DNA of 64,000 nucleotides from Prionace glauca (Eukaryota; Chordata; Chondrichthyes; Carcharhiniformes; Carcharhinidae). How positions within the stretch are numbered: the first letter of the stretch is position 1; the number at the start of each line of letters is the position of its first letter. The stretch is from assembly GCA_037974335.1 (NCBI GenBank), contig CM075760.1:31270902-31334901 (forward strand), given 5' to 3'. Both the position numbers and the translations under genes were made by a program. A model generated the notes under the pieces. That model saw only the letters and a program-made list of their open reading frames with translations. It did no database searches and was not told where the DNA came from. This document shows, piece after piece, positions 34,557 to 45,661 of this stretch.

Positions 34557-34944
34557 GGATTGCTGGTTTTCTGTGCTATATGCTAATTGCACCGCATTTT
34601 GTCTCGCACTGTCTTCAAACATCAAATCACACAAACTGCAACAGACCAAATACCGATCGAAATTTCCACCCTGCCAGATGTTGTTATATTTCCACCTTGT
34701 TGGATTTCGCTTTTTAAAAAACTTCCTCTGTTTCTAAACATTCCCAATGTTAATGAAAGGTGATGGAGGTGAAGGTTTATCTTTGTTTCCTTATGCACAC
34801 ATGCCATGTAATGTCCTGAGTTTTTCCAATCTCATCACATTTCAGTGCAGATGTCAGGTCCGCTTTTACATGGTAGTGAAAATACATTTAGTTGACCTGC
34901 TGTTTCATCCAAAACAATGTATATTTGCATTACCTCTTTCGATT

Positions 34945-35240
34945 CCCCCAGAAGAAGGCCATTCGGCCCATCGAGTCCGCACCCACAACAATCCCACCCA
35001 CGCCCTATTCCCCGCAAACCCACATACTTATCTTCTAATCCCTCTGACACTAGGACCAATTTAGCACGGCCAATCAAACTAAAACACGCATCTTTGAATC
35101 AGAAACCGGAACACCCGGAGGAAACCCACGGAGGCACGGGAAGAACGTGCAAACTCTGCATAGGCGGTGACTCGAGGACCTGAGTCCCTGGCGCTGTGAG
35201 ACATCAGCGCTAATCACTGAGCTACCGCGCTGTCCTTTCT
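34945..35240 (-). mobile_element. tRNA-derived SINE, near full length
   Basis: Reverse wording: 'aaggccattcggcccatcga', 'ccggaacacccggaggaaac', 'aagaacgtgcaaactctgc', 'cactgagctaccgcgctgtc'. Confidence 0.85.
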
Positions 35241-35825
35241 ACTGCATTCAATGTTACTGCAGTTCACTCCATTCAAAGTATTAGCATCAATCTGTGATAA
35301 ACCATCCTGTGGTGATTCTGCTGAATAACATTAAATTATCACCGTTAATGGACCATCCAACATTGGGCGCCATTGATTTGAAACTTTGCTGCTTTTCTGG
35401 GTGAACTCCAGCTCTCCATTCTTTCCGCAATGTCATCGCTCAAACTGAGTCTTTCTCCTTCCCACATTGTTAAACTCACAGTTACTGGTTTCTGAGTGAA
35501 AACTGCCGCCATTTCACAGGGGGTGGGAGAGTTTACTATTTCATTCAATTAAAAGTTTTCTTGTCATGGAAGCAGAGATTTGGACCGAGATCTGCAGATA
35601 TTTGTGTCAGTAGAAACAATAAATTTTCCCCCATTAACAGCTAGATTTTAACAGCATCAGCATTTCGTACCATCAGCCCTTTCTCGCCTATCTCTCTCTT
35701 AATTTCTTTTTGATTCTTTACATGTGACTTTCCCAATTCCGATACAAACAAAGAAATCACCCTAATATTGATTCTGACAGGTGCAGACCGAGAAGTAACG
35801 CAGAATTATTGTAATAAAATCTACA
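35241..35825. other. No identified content
   Basis: About 580 bases between the SINE and the tRNA-Glu-like gene; nothing recognised. Confidence 0.4.
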
Positions 35826-35897
35826 TTCCCTGACCGGGAGTCGAACCGAGGCTACAGTACTGAGAGCGCCGAATCCTAACCACTAGACCACCAGCAA
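35826..35897 (-). tRNA. tRNA-Glu (CTC)-like, degraded stems
   Basis: Minus strand: ggtggtctagtggttagg (A box region), ttcggcgctctcag (CTC anticodon), B box ggttcgactcc, 3' end gtcagggaa. The 5' acceptor strand (TTGCTGG for TCCCTGG) and the 3' side of the anticodon stem no longer pair well, so this is a decaying gene or a pseudogene. Confidence 0.7.
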
Positions 35898-36013
35898 AAC
35901 TGACACAAATATTTTAAAATGTTGATTTATCCATGAATCACCTGCTTTTTATTGCATTTCGGACTTTTTATTCACCAATTGCAAGTTTATCCTTCACATT
36001 GTATCCTTCACAA

Positions 36014-37087
36014 AGACCTTGTCTTTGTCAAAACTGAGTATGTCATAGAACATAGAACATAGAACATTACAGCACAAACAGGCCCTTCGGCCCTCGAGTT
36101 GCGCCGATCGCATCAACCCCACCAATCTATAGACCTATCTATAACCCCCAATCCCATTAAACCCCATATACTCATCCAGAAGTCTTTTAAAAGACCCCAG
36201 CGAGTTCGCCTCCACCACCGATGATGGCAGCCGATTCCATTCACTCACCACCCTCTGAGTGAAAAACTTACCCCTAACATCACCTCTGTACTTCCCTCCC
36301 CGCACCTTAAATCTGTGTCCTCCCGTAGCGACCATTTCAACCCGGGGAAATAGCCTCTGAGAGTCCACCCTATCTATTCCTCTCAACATTTTATAAACTA
36401 TGTCATGTCTCTATTAGATGAGAAAACGCCACGCTGGTTAGTAATATACTGTTTACACTCTCTCAGTAATGACTGAACTGGACCCAGTCAGCATTCATAT
36501 TAGTACAGGTGCTGTATCGATATCTGGTGCATTCGGCTCTATCTCTGTGTTACTGCACAAAACCCGTCCCTCATTTATATTACAACAGATCATATTAGTT
36601 GAATTGGCCATGCAAAATTACCCGTTATTTTCCCGTTGAGTATGTGGATTAGCCATGGTTAATGTGTGGGGCTAATGTGGATAGGGCAGAGGGGAGGACC
36701 TGGGTGGGATGCAGACTCAGTGGGCCAAGATAACCTTTCTTCTGAACTGTAGGAATTCTATGGTTCTATGTCTATGAAATATCATAGACATTTGCGTGCT
36801 TATTTATTTTAAGTAATCTATTTTCTAATAACCCCGTTTGGAGAAATGATCTCGTTTAGCAATTCCCCTTCAGTTTTCCCAGTTATAACCTTCACCCCAT
36901 CTCTGTCTTCCACGAACGCATGGAAACACCAAACAGTTCATGTGTTTCAACTGAAGAACATTTAAGATGTAAGCATTTATTGACAACCATTCTGTTGTAT
37001 GTTCTTGCATACAAAATGATTTCAGCCTCACTATTTTGTTCCCGGTGTTGACTTATCTGTCTTTAAAGATCTGTTGGAAAACGGATA
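36014..37087 (+). repeat. Segmental duplication, copy 1 (upstream of gene D)
   Basis: Matches 43674-44383 in the same orientation over about 710 bases, roughly 85-90% by eye ('gaccttgtctttgtcaaaac', 'ccacgctggttagtaatata', 'ttgacaaccattctgttgt'). It includes SINE 3' sequence (36595-36780). Differs by a CR1-like insertion. Confidence 0.9.
36047..36398 (-). mobile_element. Young CR1-like LINE 3' end with 8-base target duplication
   Basis: Flanked by TATGTCAT (36039-36046 and 36399-36406). Minus frame: MLRGIDRVDSQRLFP, GHRFKVRGGKYRGDV, FFTQRVVSEWNRLPSSVVEA, and a tail of atgttctatgttct type. Nearly identical to the 3' part of 61968-62882. The empty site is preserved in the duplicate at about 43709. 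Confidence 0.92.
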
Positions 37088-37348
37088 GGCTGGCAATGTG
37101 TGACAGCAATACTCACAACGGTTTCAACTCTCTTCAGTTCAGCAACACATTGTTAATCAATGTTCCTTTCTTTTGCCAAGGTGCATGAACCAAAATGTTT
37201 GCCTTCATTCGGATTTTTTAACATGCATAAAAAGGACAATAACCATATAATTTGCAAGAAAAGATGAAGTCATCGTGTTTGTTCAGAGACTGTGATTCAT
37301 GTCCCTCAGCACACGGTTTAATTGTTCCAATGGGGACATTAGAAGATT

Positions 37349-37356
37349 TATAAATA
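37349..37356 (+). promoter_or_regulatory. TATA box of gene D
   Basis: TATAAATA, 87 bases before the gene D ATG. The surrounding gacattagaagatttataa and ggaatt align with the region upstream of gene A exon 1 (acattcccgtccaagtttca, taaaggaat on minus). Confidence 0.55.
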
Positions 37357-37435
37357 GGAATTTTCACTGTGTGTGCAATATTGTTTAACTGGGAGTGGTC
37401 TCTAGTACAGTCAGCGATCATTGAATTTCAGAGCC

Positions 37436-37532
37436 ATGTTCTGGATTATACCACTTGAGCTTCGTATTCTTTGGGTATTTTACGACATCCAAAGGATTTA
37501 CTACCCTGTCCTTGCCGTAGTTGGTGTCACTG
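37436..37532 (+). CDS. GPCR gene D, exon 1
   Basis: Codes MFWIIPLELRILWVFYDIQ...AVVGVT plus one base (97 bases), then donor GTAAGT. Phase 1, as in the other three genes. The only in-frame ATG here is at 37436. The stretch RILWV...IYYPVLAVVGV aligns with RIRYV...FYYPILALVGV of gene A. Confidence 0.83.
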
Positions 37533-38100
37533 GTAAGTCATATTTCTCTGTGTTCATTGTCCTTGTCCATGTTACCCAGTTATTGATATCATTCTGTGTA
37601 ACCTTCATGGTTTGTTGCTGTGAATGCACTGGAAACATTTCTCCTTGCCACACAGCTATCCTCACACTACCTGACATTCACTTTCAATCTTTCCACTTTA
37701 CGGTTGTCGTTATGTAACATGATTTCCAGTATTATGATTCACAGCCAATTCCAAATCAGCTGATTTAACATCTTCAACTGCACAGCCTTCAGCACAATCA
37801 AAGCAGAGTCATCCAGACCAGAAACATTTGCTCCAAACCTACTGGCACCATTGTGTCCCCCACATACAAATCTGAAGAAGGCAGCAAATTGGAGACTTTA
37901 TTAACTGGTGAATGTGGCTTCTTGCTACATCATTGCGGGGCTTTTCTGCTGTGAACTTTGTCTCGAGCACAATAGGTGAATTCAGTCTATTCCGGGGTGG
38001 ATTTAATAAAAATGTTTCAGCTGTTCCCAAGGATCCTGAGAGATTGTTTCTCTTGTGCTCAGTCGAAAACACGAATAAATTGTGTTTCTCTTCCTTACAG

Positions 38101-38996
38101 TGAATGTATTGACAATTCTTATCCTGTCACGAGGGAAGTGTGGTCTTTCCAGAAGTGTGATACGTTACCTCATTTCCATGTCAGCAGCGGATCTACTGGT
38201 CATTATCATCGATCTCATTTTGAGGCAAATTCCCATGAAGTTTGAATTTTTAATCATTTACCATATTAAAATATGTAATATCCATGCTGTGCTGCTTTAT
38301 GCAGTCACTGATTGCTCTGTCTGGTTCACTGTCTCTTTCACCTTTGATCGATTTGTGGCTATTACTTGTCAGAAGCTGAAAATAAAATACTGCACTGAGA
38401 AAACTGCAACAGTGGTTCTCGGAACTGTGAGTGTGCTATTCAGTGTAAAGAACATTTTCTGGTATTTCATGTATGATGATAGATATGCGTTACAGAATAT
38501 TCCCCATTTTTGTAATGTAGACATTGATGTCCTCTATTCTGAAGCATGGGGAGCAGTTGAAAATCTGCATTATATTTTAACACCGTTCATTCCTTTTCTG
38601 TTGATTCTGTTGCTGAATGTTTTCACCATTAAACACATTCTAGGGTCGACCAAATTCCGCAGGAGACTTCAGAGTCACAAGCGTATGGATAGTTCAAAGG
38701 ACCCAGAGACAGTGAAGAGAAGAAAATCCATTATTTTACTATTTGCTCTATCAGGAAATTTTATCCTGCTATGGTCAATCTTACTTATCCACTCCTTTTG
38801 TGAACGATTATATAATTTAAACTTAATCCATTTTTATATTCCTGCATTTGTGCGGGAATTGGGATTTATGCTCCAACTCCTGAGTTGCTGCACCAATACA
38901 TACATTTATGCAGTGACCCAGACACAATTCAGAGAGGATCTGAAGAATGTGATCAGATTTCCATTTAATGCAGTTGTGAAATTACTTACTGAATAA
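38101..38996 (+). CDS. GPCR gene D, exon 2 (GPR139-like receptor)
   Basis: Acceptor cttccttacag ends at 38100 after a 568-base intron. Joined product 330 residues. Visible: N34 in TM1 (VNVLTILIL), D63 in TM2 (MSAADLLVII), C91 (KICNI) and C170 (HFCN), D115-R116-F117 after TM3 (FTFDRFVAI), TM5 TPFIPFLLILLLN, loop FRRRLQ, TM6 SIILLFALSGNFILLW keeping the tryptophan but lacking the next proline, TM7 CCTNTYIY (298-302) with threonine for the NPxxY proline, tail ending KLLTE. Same subtype as broken gene A. Class A receptor, plasma membrane; the ligand is unknown. No lesion seen, so D may be the only working copy of its subtype in this window. Confidence 0.88.
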
Positions 38997-39254
38997 CAGA
39001 TTTCTTCTTCAACAACAGGAAGCCCCCAAGCAGAATTTCTCATGGGAAGATCACTTTGCCCAAAGTTAAGTCTGATCTTCCAAGGGTGGAAGTTGACACC
39101 CAGTGCCATTCCCATCAACCGGGAGGGACACTTAAAGGCAGTTGATAGGTTATTAGTAAAGAATCATGGCAATGGATCCGCGTGGTTGTGAGGGACGTTC
39201 CTATCAGGGCCTGTTTCCTATCAATTCTGTTTGGGAGATACCCTCCCATGGGAA

Positions 39255-39490
39255 TGCTTCAATCATCTACAAGCCATAAAACCCCAACCATTGCAAGAAA
39301 AAAAAATCAATTCCCAGCACACCACGAACTTCAGAAAGAATTCCAGGCACTCCAGCTCCTGCTCTCCATCTCCACCAGTGAGAAACTCAGGGCCTGAAAC
39401 AGACACAGCGGGTTTAGCCTCTCGACCACATTGTCTCCCAGTAAAGGGAACTCGGGCCACAATGCTGGTGGTGGAAGAGGCGAGCTTCCG
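39255..39490 (-). repeat. Unclassified dispersed repeat, copy 2
   Basis: Reverse orientation counterpart of 3440-3720 ('tcaattcccagcacac', 'gacacagcgggtttagcctc', 'aagggaactcgggccacaat'). Confidence 0.6.
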
Positions 39491-39554
39491 TCTGCAGAAA
39501 CTCACTCACTTCGGAGGCTGAGCAGGACGAAGCAGACCCAGCATTGAAACGAGC

Positions 39555-39600
39555 CGTTGATGTCCTCTATATGGATATCAGTAAGGTGTTTGATAAAGAT
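39555..39600 (+). mobile_element. Reverse transcriptase scrap
   Basis: Reads VLYMDISKVFDKD, the CR1-type motif A, with nothing recognisable on either side. Confidence 0.45.
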
Positions 39601-40310
39601 TCAGAAAATAGCACTTGCCCCAATTTTTGTCCATTTCTCTATAACTGTAGTTGTATAATATCATTAAAGACATAACGGTTTGTAAAAGTCCTATGGCTGT
39701 GAGATTATGCAATGCATTAACATTTAACAAAAACAATTTGAAATGAGTCAGGTGATTTGAAAATATTTTCCAAGTTTGCAAACGCAATAATCGCTATAAT
39801 TCAGAACAGCGAAAGCATGGAAGTGTTTAGAATTGTATGTGCGCACAAAGCTGCCACACCAGCAGGGAATGTCTACCATCTGCTGTTTATATTACAAGTA
39901 CAGGTTTTATCAATATATAAAATACACAGCAAGTCGGTAATAATCAGTACAATGTGGATAGTCTAAAACTTTTAAAGAACGGTGCTTTTAAATCTGCAAA
40001 ATGCTGAGGTGGAAAGCAGATAGTTTGAAGTGACGAAAATCTGTTGTGTGTTTACCTCGTAAGTTTCACAGTATCAGCAATGACGAGATTGGACAGTTTT
40101 GGAAATTAAAAAAATCACATGAAAAACCTGTGAGACTATTTCACCTCACTGTCGATTTCTTGTTCCAGGTAACAACAATTAGTGTTTCATTGGCTGAAGG
40201 AGTCATTCATGTTCTTTCTGGACATGACTTTTGTCCAACAAATATTCCTTGTGTATATATTTTTTTTAATTATGAAGTGGTAAGGCGGGCGAAATGTTCC
40301 ATCGCTATCT
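39601..40310. other. No identified content
   Basis: AT-rich; no gene or known repeat. Confidence 0.4.
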
Positions 40311-40381
40311 TCCCTAATGGTCCATCTGTTTGGAATCAGCCCTCTCACCATCGCGGCCTGGGTTTAATTCGGGTCAGGGAA
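40311..40381 (+). pseudogene. tRNA-Glu (CTC) pseudogene
   Basis: Starts tccctaatggtcc and ends gggtcagggaa, with cctctcacc at the anticodon and 'gcggcctgggtttaattc' in the T-arm region. Length 71 bases. The D arm and B box are decayed. Confidence 0.65.
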
Positions 40382-40859
40382 TGACAATTTGTTGATTGCG
40401 TGCAGCAGATGAACGAAGAGGACCTGGAATTGCTTCCTGATTGAAAACAGGAGCGATAGCTCCAGTGACTCGAGTTCTTTTGTTGGTCAGTCATGCTTGC
40501 ATTTCAATGTTGTCTCTTTCAGAGATATTCATTCAGAATAAAGATGTTGATGTTAAATAAATGTATTGAAGTTAAAGGTTGAATCAAAAGAATGGAAAAA
40601 ATGCAATTTGATTTGATAAGATTTATTTTCTCTGCTCATTTTCGTATCAGCAAATCGTCATTTTCTGCAAAAGGAGAGTATGATGTTGGGTAAGTGATCA
40701 GAGAGCGCCCTCCCGTGGACAGTATAGCATTGGAAACAGGCGCAGAAACCAGACCCAAAATATCTGCACTCAGAGACACACCCAATACAGCCACACACTG
40801 GACAAGAGTAAACTTCCGTTCAACATCCACACTGTTAGCACCACTTAGAGTTTTGAAGG

Positions 40860-41170
40860 TTTCAGTCAATTTGCCTCTTACTCTTTTGAACTCTCTGGGT
40901 ACAAACCTGACGTCACTATCCTTTTCTCATAAGATAACCCAAACATAGCTGGCAATGGTTTAGTGAAACTCCTCTGAACTATTATTTTAACACATTAACT
41001 TTTTTTAAGATAAGGAGACAAGAACTGTGCACAATATTCGAGATATGCCCACTGCCCTCGCCAACGGCCAAATTTCCGATCTATCTTTGTGCCGTTAGCA
41101 CATTTAGCATTTATATCTTCACTCTCTTCATCACTGCAGAAATCATCCCAATTATATGTTTCTTCACAAA
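40860..41170 (-). mobile_element. Old LINE fragment
   Basis: Words 'gtgaaactcctctgaacta', 'acaagaactgtgcacaatat' and 'tcatcactgcagaaatcatc', reverse-complement LINE wording like 2340-2600. Confidence 0.5.
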
Positions 41171-41249
41171 TTCAGCCAGAATGTATTTGTTCAGGTCAGA
41201 TCCAGTTTAATTAACTTGTTTGAGTTTTATGCTGAGTAACAGATAGCTT

Positions 41250-42420
41250 GTGAGTGTATTTCTCTTAATGGGCGTCCAAAAGTCATGTGATACTGTGCTG
41301 CACCGCAGCCTTGTGAGTAACTGTGGAGATCAGAGAATAAAATGGATCGGAGCGACATGGATAGGAAATTGCCTGAGTGCCAGGAAACAATTCGTAGCTG
41401 TTTTTCGGAGTAGAAGAAATCTTGCAGTCATGTTGCCAGGAAAAGGTTATATGAACATTGAAATTCACGACATAGTAATGCCCGAGAGCTTGAAGTGGAG
41501 GTCAGACTTTCAAAATCTGTGAACGATCCAAAACTTGAAAACATTGCCAACCATCAGTAGATCATTCAGAACTTCAGAACGCAAAAAAAGAACTAATTGG
41601 TGGAATGGATGAGTAATTTGGATATTTATCCTATTGCAGAGAAAAGTTCCATGATTAGTTTTGTTCAGCAGAATTTGAAGAGAAAAATGGAAATAATGAA
41701 AAGGCCATGAAAGTGAATATAGACGCCGAGGGACTGGAGTGAATATGTGTATAAATCATTCATGATGCAAGATAGGTTCAGACAGCGGCAAACAGAAAAG
41801 GGGAATAGGTTTTTTTTTGTCTATTGGGGAAAAGAATGCAGAAGCAAGGAAGTTGAGCTATTTTTGTAGCTAACACATGGAAAATAGTCAGCCGAAAAAA
41901 TCGTTCCAATTTTGGGCACCGAACGTAAGGCAGGATATAAAGTCAATAGGCTGGAAGCAGGGAAGAAAAACACGAGAATAATTCCAGAGATCAGAAACTT
42001 CGGTGACAAAAATATTTTGGAGAGGTTCGGACTAATTTCCTTGACAGAAAGTTGCTGATGTGACTTTAATGAGACATTCAATATCCTGAGGGGTCTTGAT
42101 AGGGTTGATAGAGAGAAACTGGTCAATGACAGAAAGATCTTGACACAGAGGGCGCGGGTTGTAGTAAATTGGTGGAAGAAACACGGAGACATCACGAAAA
42201 ACATTGTCAGACAGTGAGTGATCCAGATCTGGAATGTGCTGTTTGAGAGTGTGCTGCAGGCAGAGCCAATTAATGGTTTCAAAATGGAATTGGATAATTG
42301 TCTGAAAATGAACAAAATGCTGGACTGTGGGGTACAGAGTGTTATTAGATGCATTGCTCCTTTAGAGGACCAAAACATACATGACGCTTCAAAATGGCCT
42401 TCTTCTCTGCTGTAAATACT
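41250..42420 (+). mobile_element. Old CR1-like LINE, ORF2 C-terminal half
   Basis: Weak frame scraps: IGNCLSARKQFVAVF (after RT motif A), then near 42080-42280 'atcctgaggggtcttgatag', 'gttgatagagagaaactg', 'cagatctggaatgtgctg'. Many breaks. The 185-codon frame on the other strand (41821-42378) is antisense to it. Confidence 0.6.
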
Positions 42421-43259
42421 TTATCAATGTTGAAAGGAAGATAGTCGCACAGAGGTAACGTCTCTGCGAAAGTAATTCCGAGGGTAGGCAAATTTCTCAA
42501 GATATACATTCAAATCCAACTACAAAAGGTTATAAAATGCAATTACAGTTTTGAATTTAAAGATCGTTTCCGTAATTGCGGCCGTGACAAGAAATATATC
42601 AGATTCTCTAACATTCTGTCGAAAGGAAAACCGTCCATCATTCCCCAGTTTAGCCCAGAGGTGACTCCAAGCGCACACGTGTTTGGCGATTACGTGCCTT
42701 CTATGATGTCTAGAAAACCAGTAAATTCAATGTATTAGTGATTGCCAATATATGCTGACCTTACCAGCTGTATATACAGCTCATCAAAGCATAAGAAACA
42801 GCAACTGAAATCAGCATTTCACAGCACCTGCAATAGCAAAAGTCGTCCAGGAGATGGCAGTGAAACTGTGCTTTTTGGTACGACATGACACAGATGATCA
42901 TCTCAGTTATTTCTGTAGTAGACTCAGTCTTTGTCCATCTTAAACGTGACCCAGTTTCTCTGACACGAAATGATATTTCTGATTATCTGGCAATAATTCT
43001 CAGTTGATTCCGTACTCAGCAAAATCCCAGTTGTTACAATACTGCACCAAGCCTCATTGCCCCATTCATTCTGACAGTTATGACAGCACGGAATTAATTC
43101 TCGCCTAATGTCATGAAACTCCATATCTCCACTGGACCCTCTCACTCCTGATAATGCACCGGGACATGTTACTGTTTGCATTACACCAGGCTCTGTCTCA
43201 GTTATTACATTGTTGGAACCTGCCACTTATAAAGAAACATGGACAGCCTCTCAATCACT
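42421..43259. other. No identified content
   Basis: The minus-strand frame at 42924-43226 overlaps degenerate repeat wording (gcattacaccaggctctg) and begins with GTG; not called. Confidence 0.35.
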
Positions 43260-43690
43260 GCTGCACTAGTCCGCCTCCCTGTTTATATTGAATAATATCC
43301 TGTCTCTAATTATTCTGTTACATGAATTATTTATTTCTGCAATTGCCCCGTCAAAGTTTACATCGATCTAAAGGTTTGGTTTGGAATTACTGCATCGGAT
43401 TTGTCTCAGTTTATATCTTACAATGGCCAGAATCAGACAAAATTACACGAGGCGACAGTTTTATTGCGCTGTCTCCCTAATTAATACGCCACATCATATC
43501 TTTGTTCACTTTACACATTATCATTTCTCAAATTTTGTTTTACTCTGTATTGTCTCACTTGTTATTCCACTGGGCCACATCTCTGTTTATATCACACCAG
43601 ATCATGTCCCTATTTTCTGATAGCGCTGATACGTTTAAATTACAGCGCACATTGTCTCTGCATATATTAGGATAGACCTTGTCTTTGTCA
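43260..43690 (+). repeat. Degenerate AT-rich tandem array, unit about 27-35 bases
   Basis: Recurring theme tgtctctgtttatat-tacaccagatcatg in variants (tctcagtttatatcttaca, cacatctctgtttatatcac, gtctctgcatatattagg). Similar themes recur at 61400-61660 and, reversed, at 62940-64000. Confidence 0.6.
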
Positions 43691-44383
43691 AAACTGAGTA
43701 TGGCATATCTCTGATTATATCAGAAAACACCACGCTGGTTAGTAATATACTGTATACACTCTTTCAATAATGACTGAACTGGGCCCAGCCTGCATTCATA
43801 TTAGTACCGGTGCTGTGCCGATATCTGGTGCATTCGACTGTCTCCGTATCACTACACAAAACCCGTCCCTTGTTTATATTACAACAGATCATATTAGTTG
43901 AATTGACCATGCAAAATTGTCCGTTATTTTCCCTTAGAATATGTGGATTAGCCATGGTAACTCTGTGGGGATAATGGGGATAGGGCAGAGGGGAGAAGCT
44001 GGGTGGGACACAGACTCGGTGGACAAGATTTGTGTTTCTGAACTGTAGGAATTCGATGGTTCTATGTCCAAGAAACATCACAGACATTTGCGTGCTAATT
44101 TATTTCAAATATTCTATTTTCTATTATCCACCTTTGGAGAAATGATCTCTTTTAGCAATTCCCCTTCAGTTTTCCCAACCATAACCTTCAGCCCATCTCT
44201 GCCTTCCATGAATGCATGAAAACACCAAAGAGTTCATGTATTTCACCTGAACAGCATTTAATATGTAACTATTTATTGACAACCATTCTGTTGTTTGCTC
44301 GTGCGTTAAGCATGATTATAACTTTACTGTTTTGTTCCTGGCGTTAACTTATCTGTGTTTAGAGGTCTGTTGGAAAATGGATA
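43674..44383 (+). repeat. Segmental duplication, copy 2 (empty LINE site)
   Basis: Counterpart of 36014-37087 without the CR1-like insertion (actgagtatggcatatctct at the empty site). It includes decayed SINE 3' sequence at 43890-44065. No GPCR exon follows it. Confidence 0.9.
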
Positions 44384-45157
44384 AATCACATCTCGAATGA
44401 CGAGGAGATTACGAAAATTGATCTTCTCAGTGTCTCAATAAACTTCCTGATGTACGACTCAATTGTGTGCTGATTTGTGAAAATGATGGTGAAAATGACC
44501 CTGGATATATAGCCGTCAGGAGATAATTACACCTGTAATTCTCAGACTTATTTCTATCGATGCAAAGGATTGAAACATCTGCCACTCTCCAGATAAGGAA
44601 CAATATTTCTGTTTAACCGTTACCTTCACCAATTCCATGGTAACCATCTTAAATATTTTCTACAGTGTATAGATTGTACAGTCTACGTAATGCGATGAAT
44701 CAGGATCAGGTGCATCATAAGAATGGCCAGACCTTATGTGATATAAACAGTGATATCACCTGGTGAACAAGGACTGCAGTGATTCAAGATAGCAGCTCAT
44801 CACCACATTGTCAGGGGCAATCAGAGAAGGGCAACAGATGTCAGTGCTGCCCACACCCTATAAATGATTAAACATAATGCTCCAACAACAGAAGAAGAAT
44901 CTAATCTAATATAGACAGATATGCTCGCGCAATGATGACATAAACTGGCTGGGAGAATCACGTAAACCAACGTATGAGTTCTCCAGAGTAAGCGAGACAG
45001 AACATGATATATCATTTAAATAAACATTTTTTGTGCGTGTGATCATTCTAGAAAAAGTGATTTGTCCAATAATGACAGGCAGGGGTCAAATGCAGCAAAA
45101 TCTGATGCAGGTTCTAATTCACAAGGGATTGGGTAACGGTTTCCAAAAATAATCATA
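44384..45157. other. No identified content
   Basis: No gene seen; scattered wording like the AT-rich array (cttatgtgatataaacag). Confidence 0.4.
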
Positions 45158-45661
45158 GAGAATTAGAACATTATAATTTGAATGACTGGCTCCAGTGTAT
45201 CACTGACAGAGACAGCTGGGCCCGGAGTCAGACTGGAACCTGAGAATTAGAACATTACAATGTGAATGTCCGGCCCCAGTGTATCACTGACAGAGACAGC
45301 TGGGCCCGGAGTCAGACTGGGACCTGAGAATTAGAACATTACAATGTGAATGACCGGCCCCAGTGTATCATTGACAGAGACAGCTGGGCCCGGAGTCAGA
45401 CTGGAACCTGAGAATTAGAACATTACAATGTGAATGACTGGCTCCAGTGTATCACTAACAGAGACAGCTGGGCCCGGAGTCAGACTGGAAACTGAGAATT
45501 AGAACATTACAATGTGAATGACTGGCCCCAGTGTATCACTGACAGAGACAGCTGGGCCCGGAGTCAGACTGGGACTTGAGAATTAGAACATTACAATGTG
45601 AATGACTGGCCCCAGTGTATCACTGACAGAGACAGCTGGGCCCGGAGTCAGACTGGAACCC
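45158..45661. repeat. 84-base minisatellite, six copies
   Basis: Units start at 45158, 45242, 45326, 45410, 45494 and 45578, all exactly 84 bases, differing at a few sites (gagaattagaacattacaat ... cagctgggcccggagtcag). All frames have stops, so noncoding. Confidence 0.97.

Noticed and set aside
41821-42378. 185-codon frame on minus
   Set aside because: Antisense to a decayed plus-strand CR1-like LINE; no domain or splice context.
42924-43226. 100-codon minus frame with paired cysteines
   Set aside because: Starts with GTG and overlaps the degenerate array wording; no supporting signal.
45158-45661. CRISPR-like look of regular repeats
   Set aside because: Units are contiguous 84-base tandem copies with no variable spacers, in a vertebrate context.
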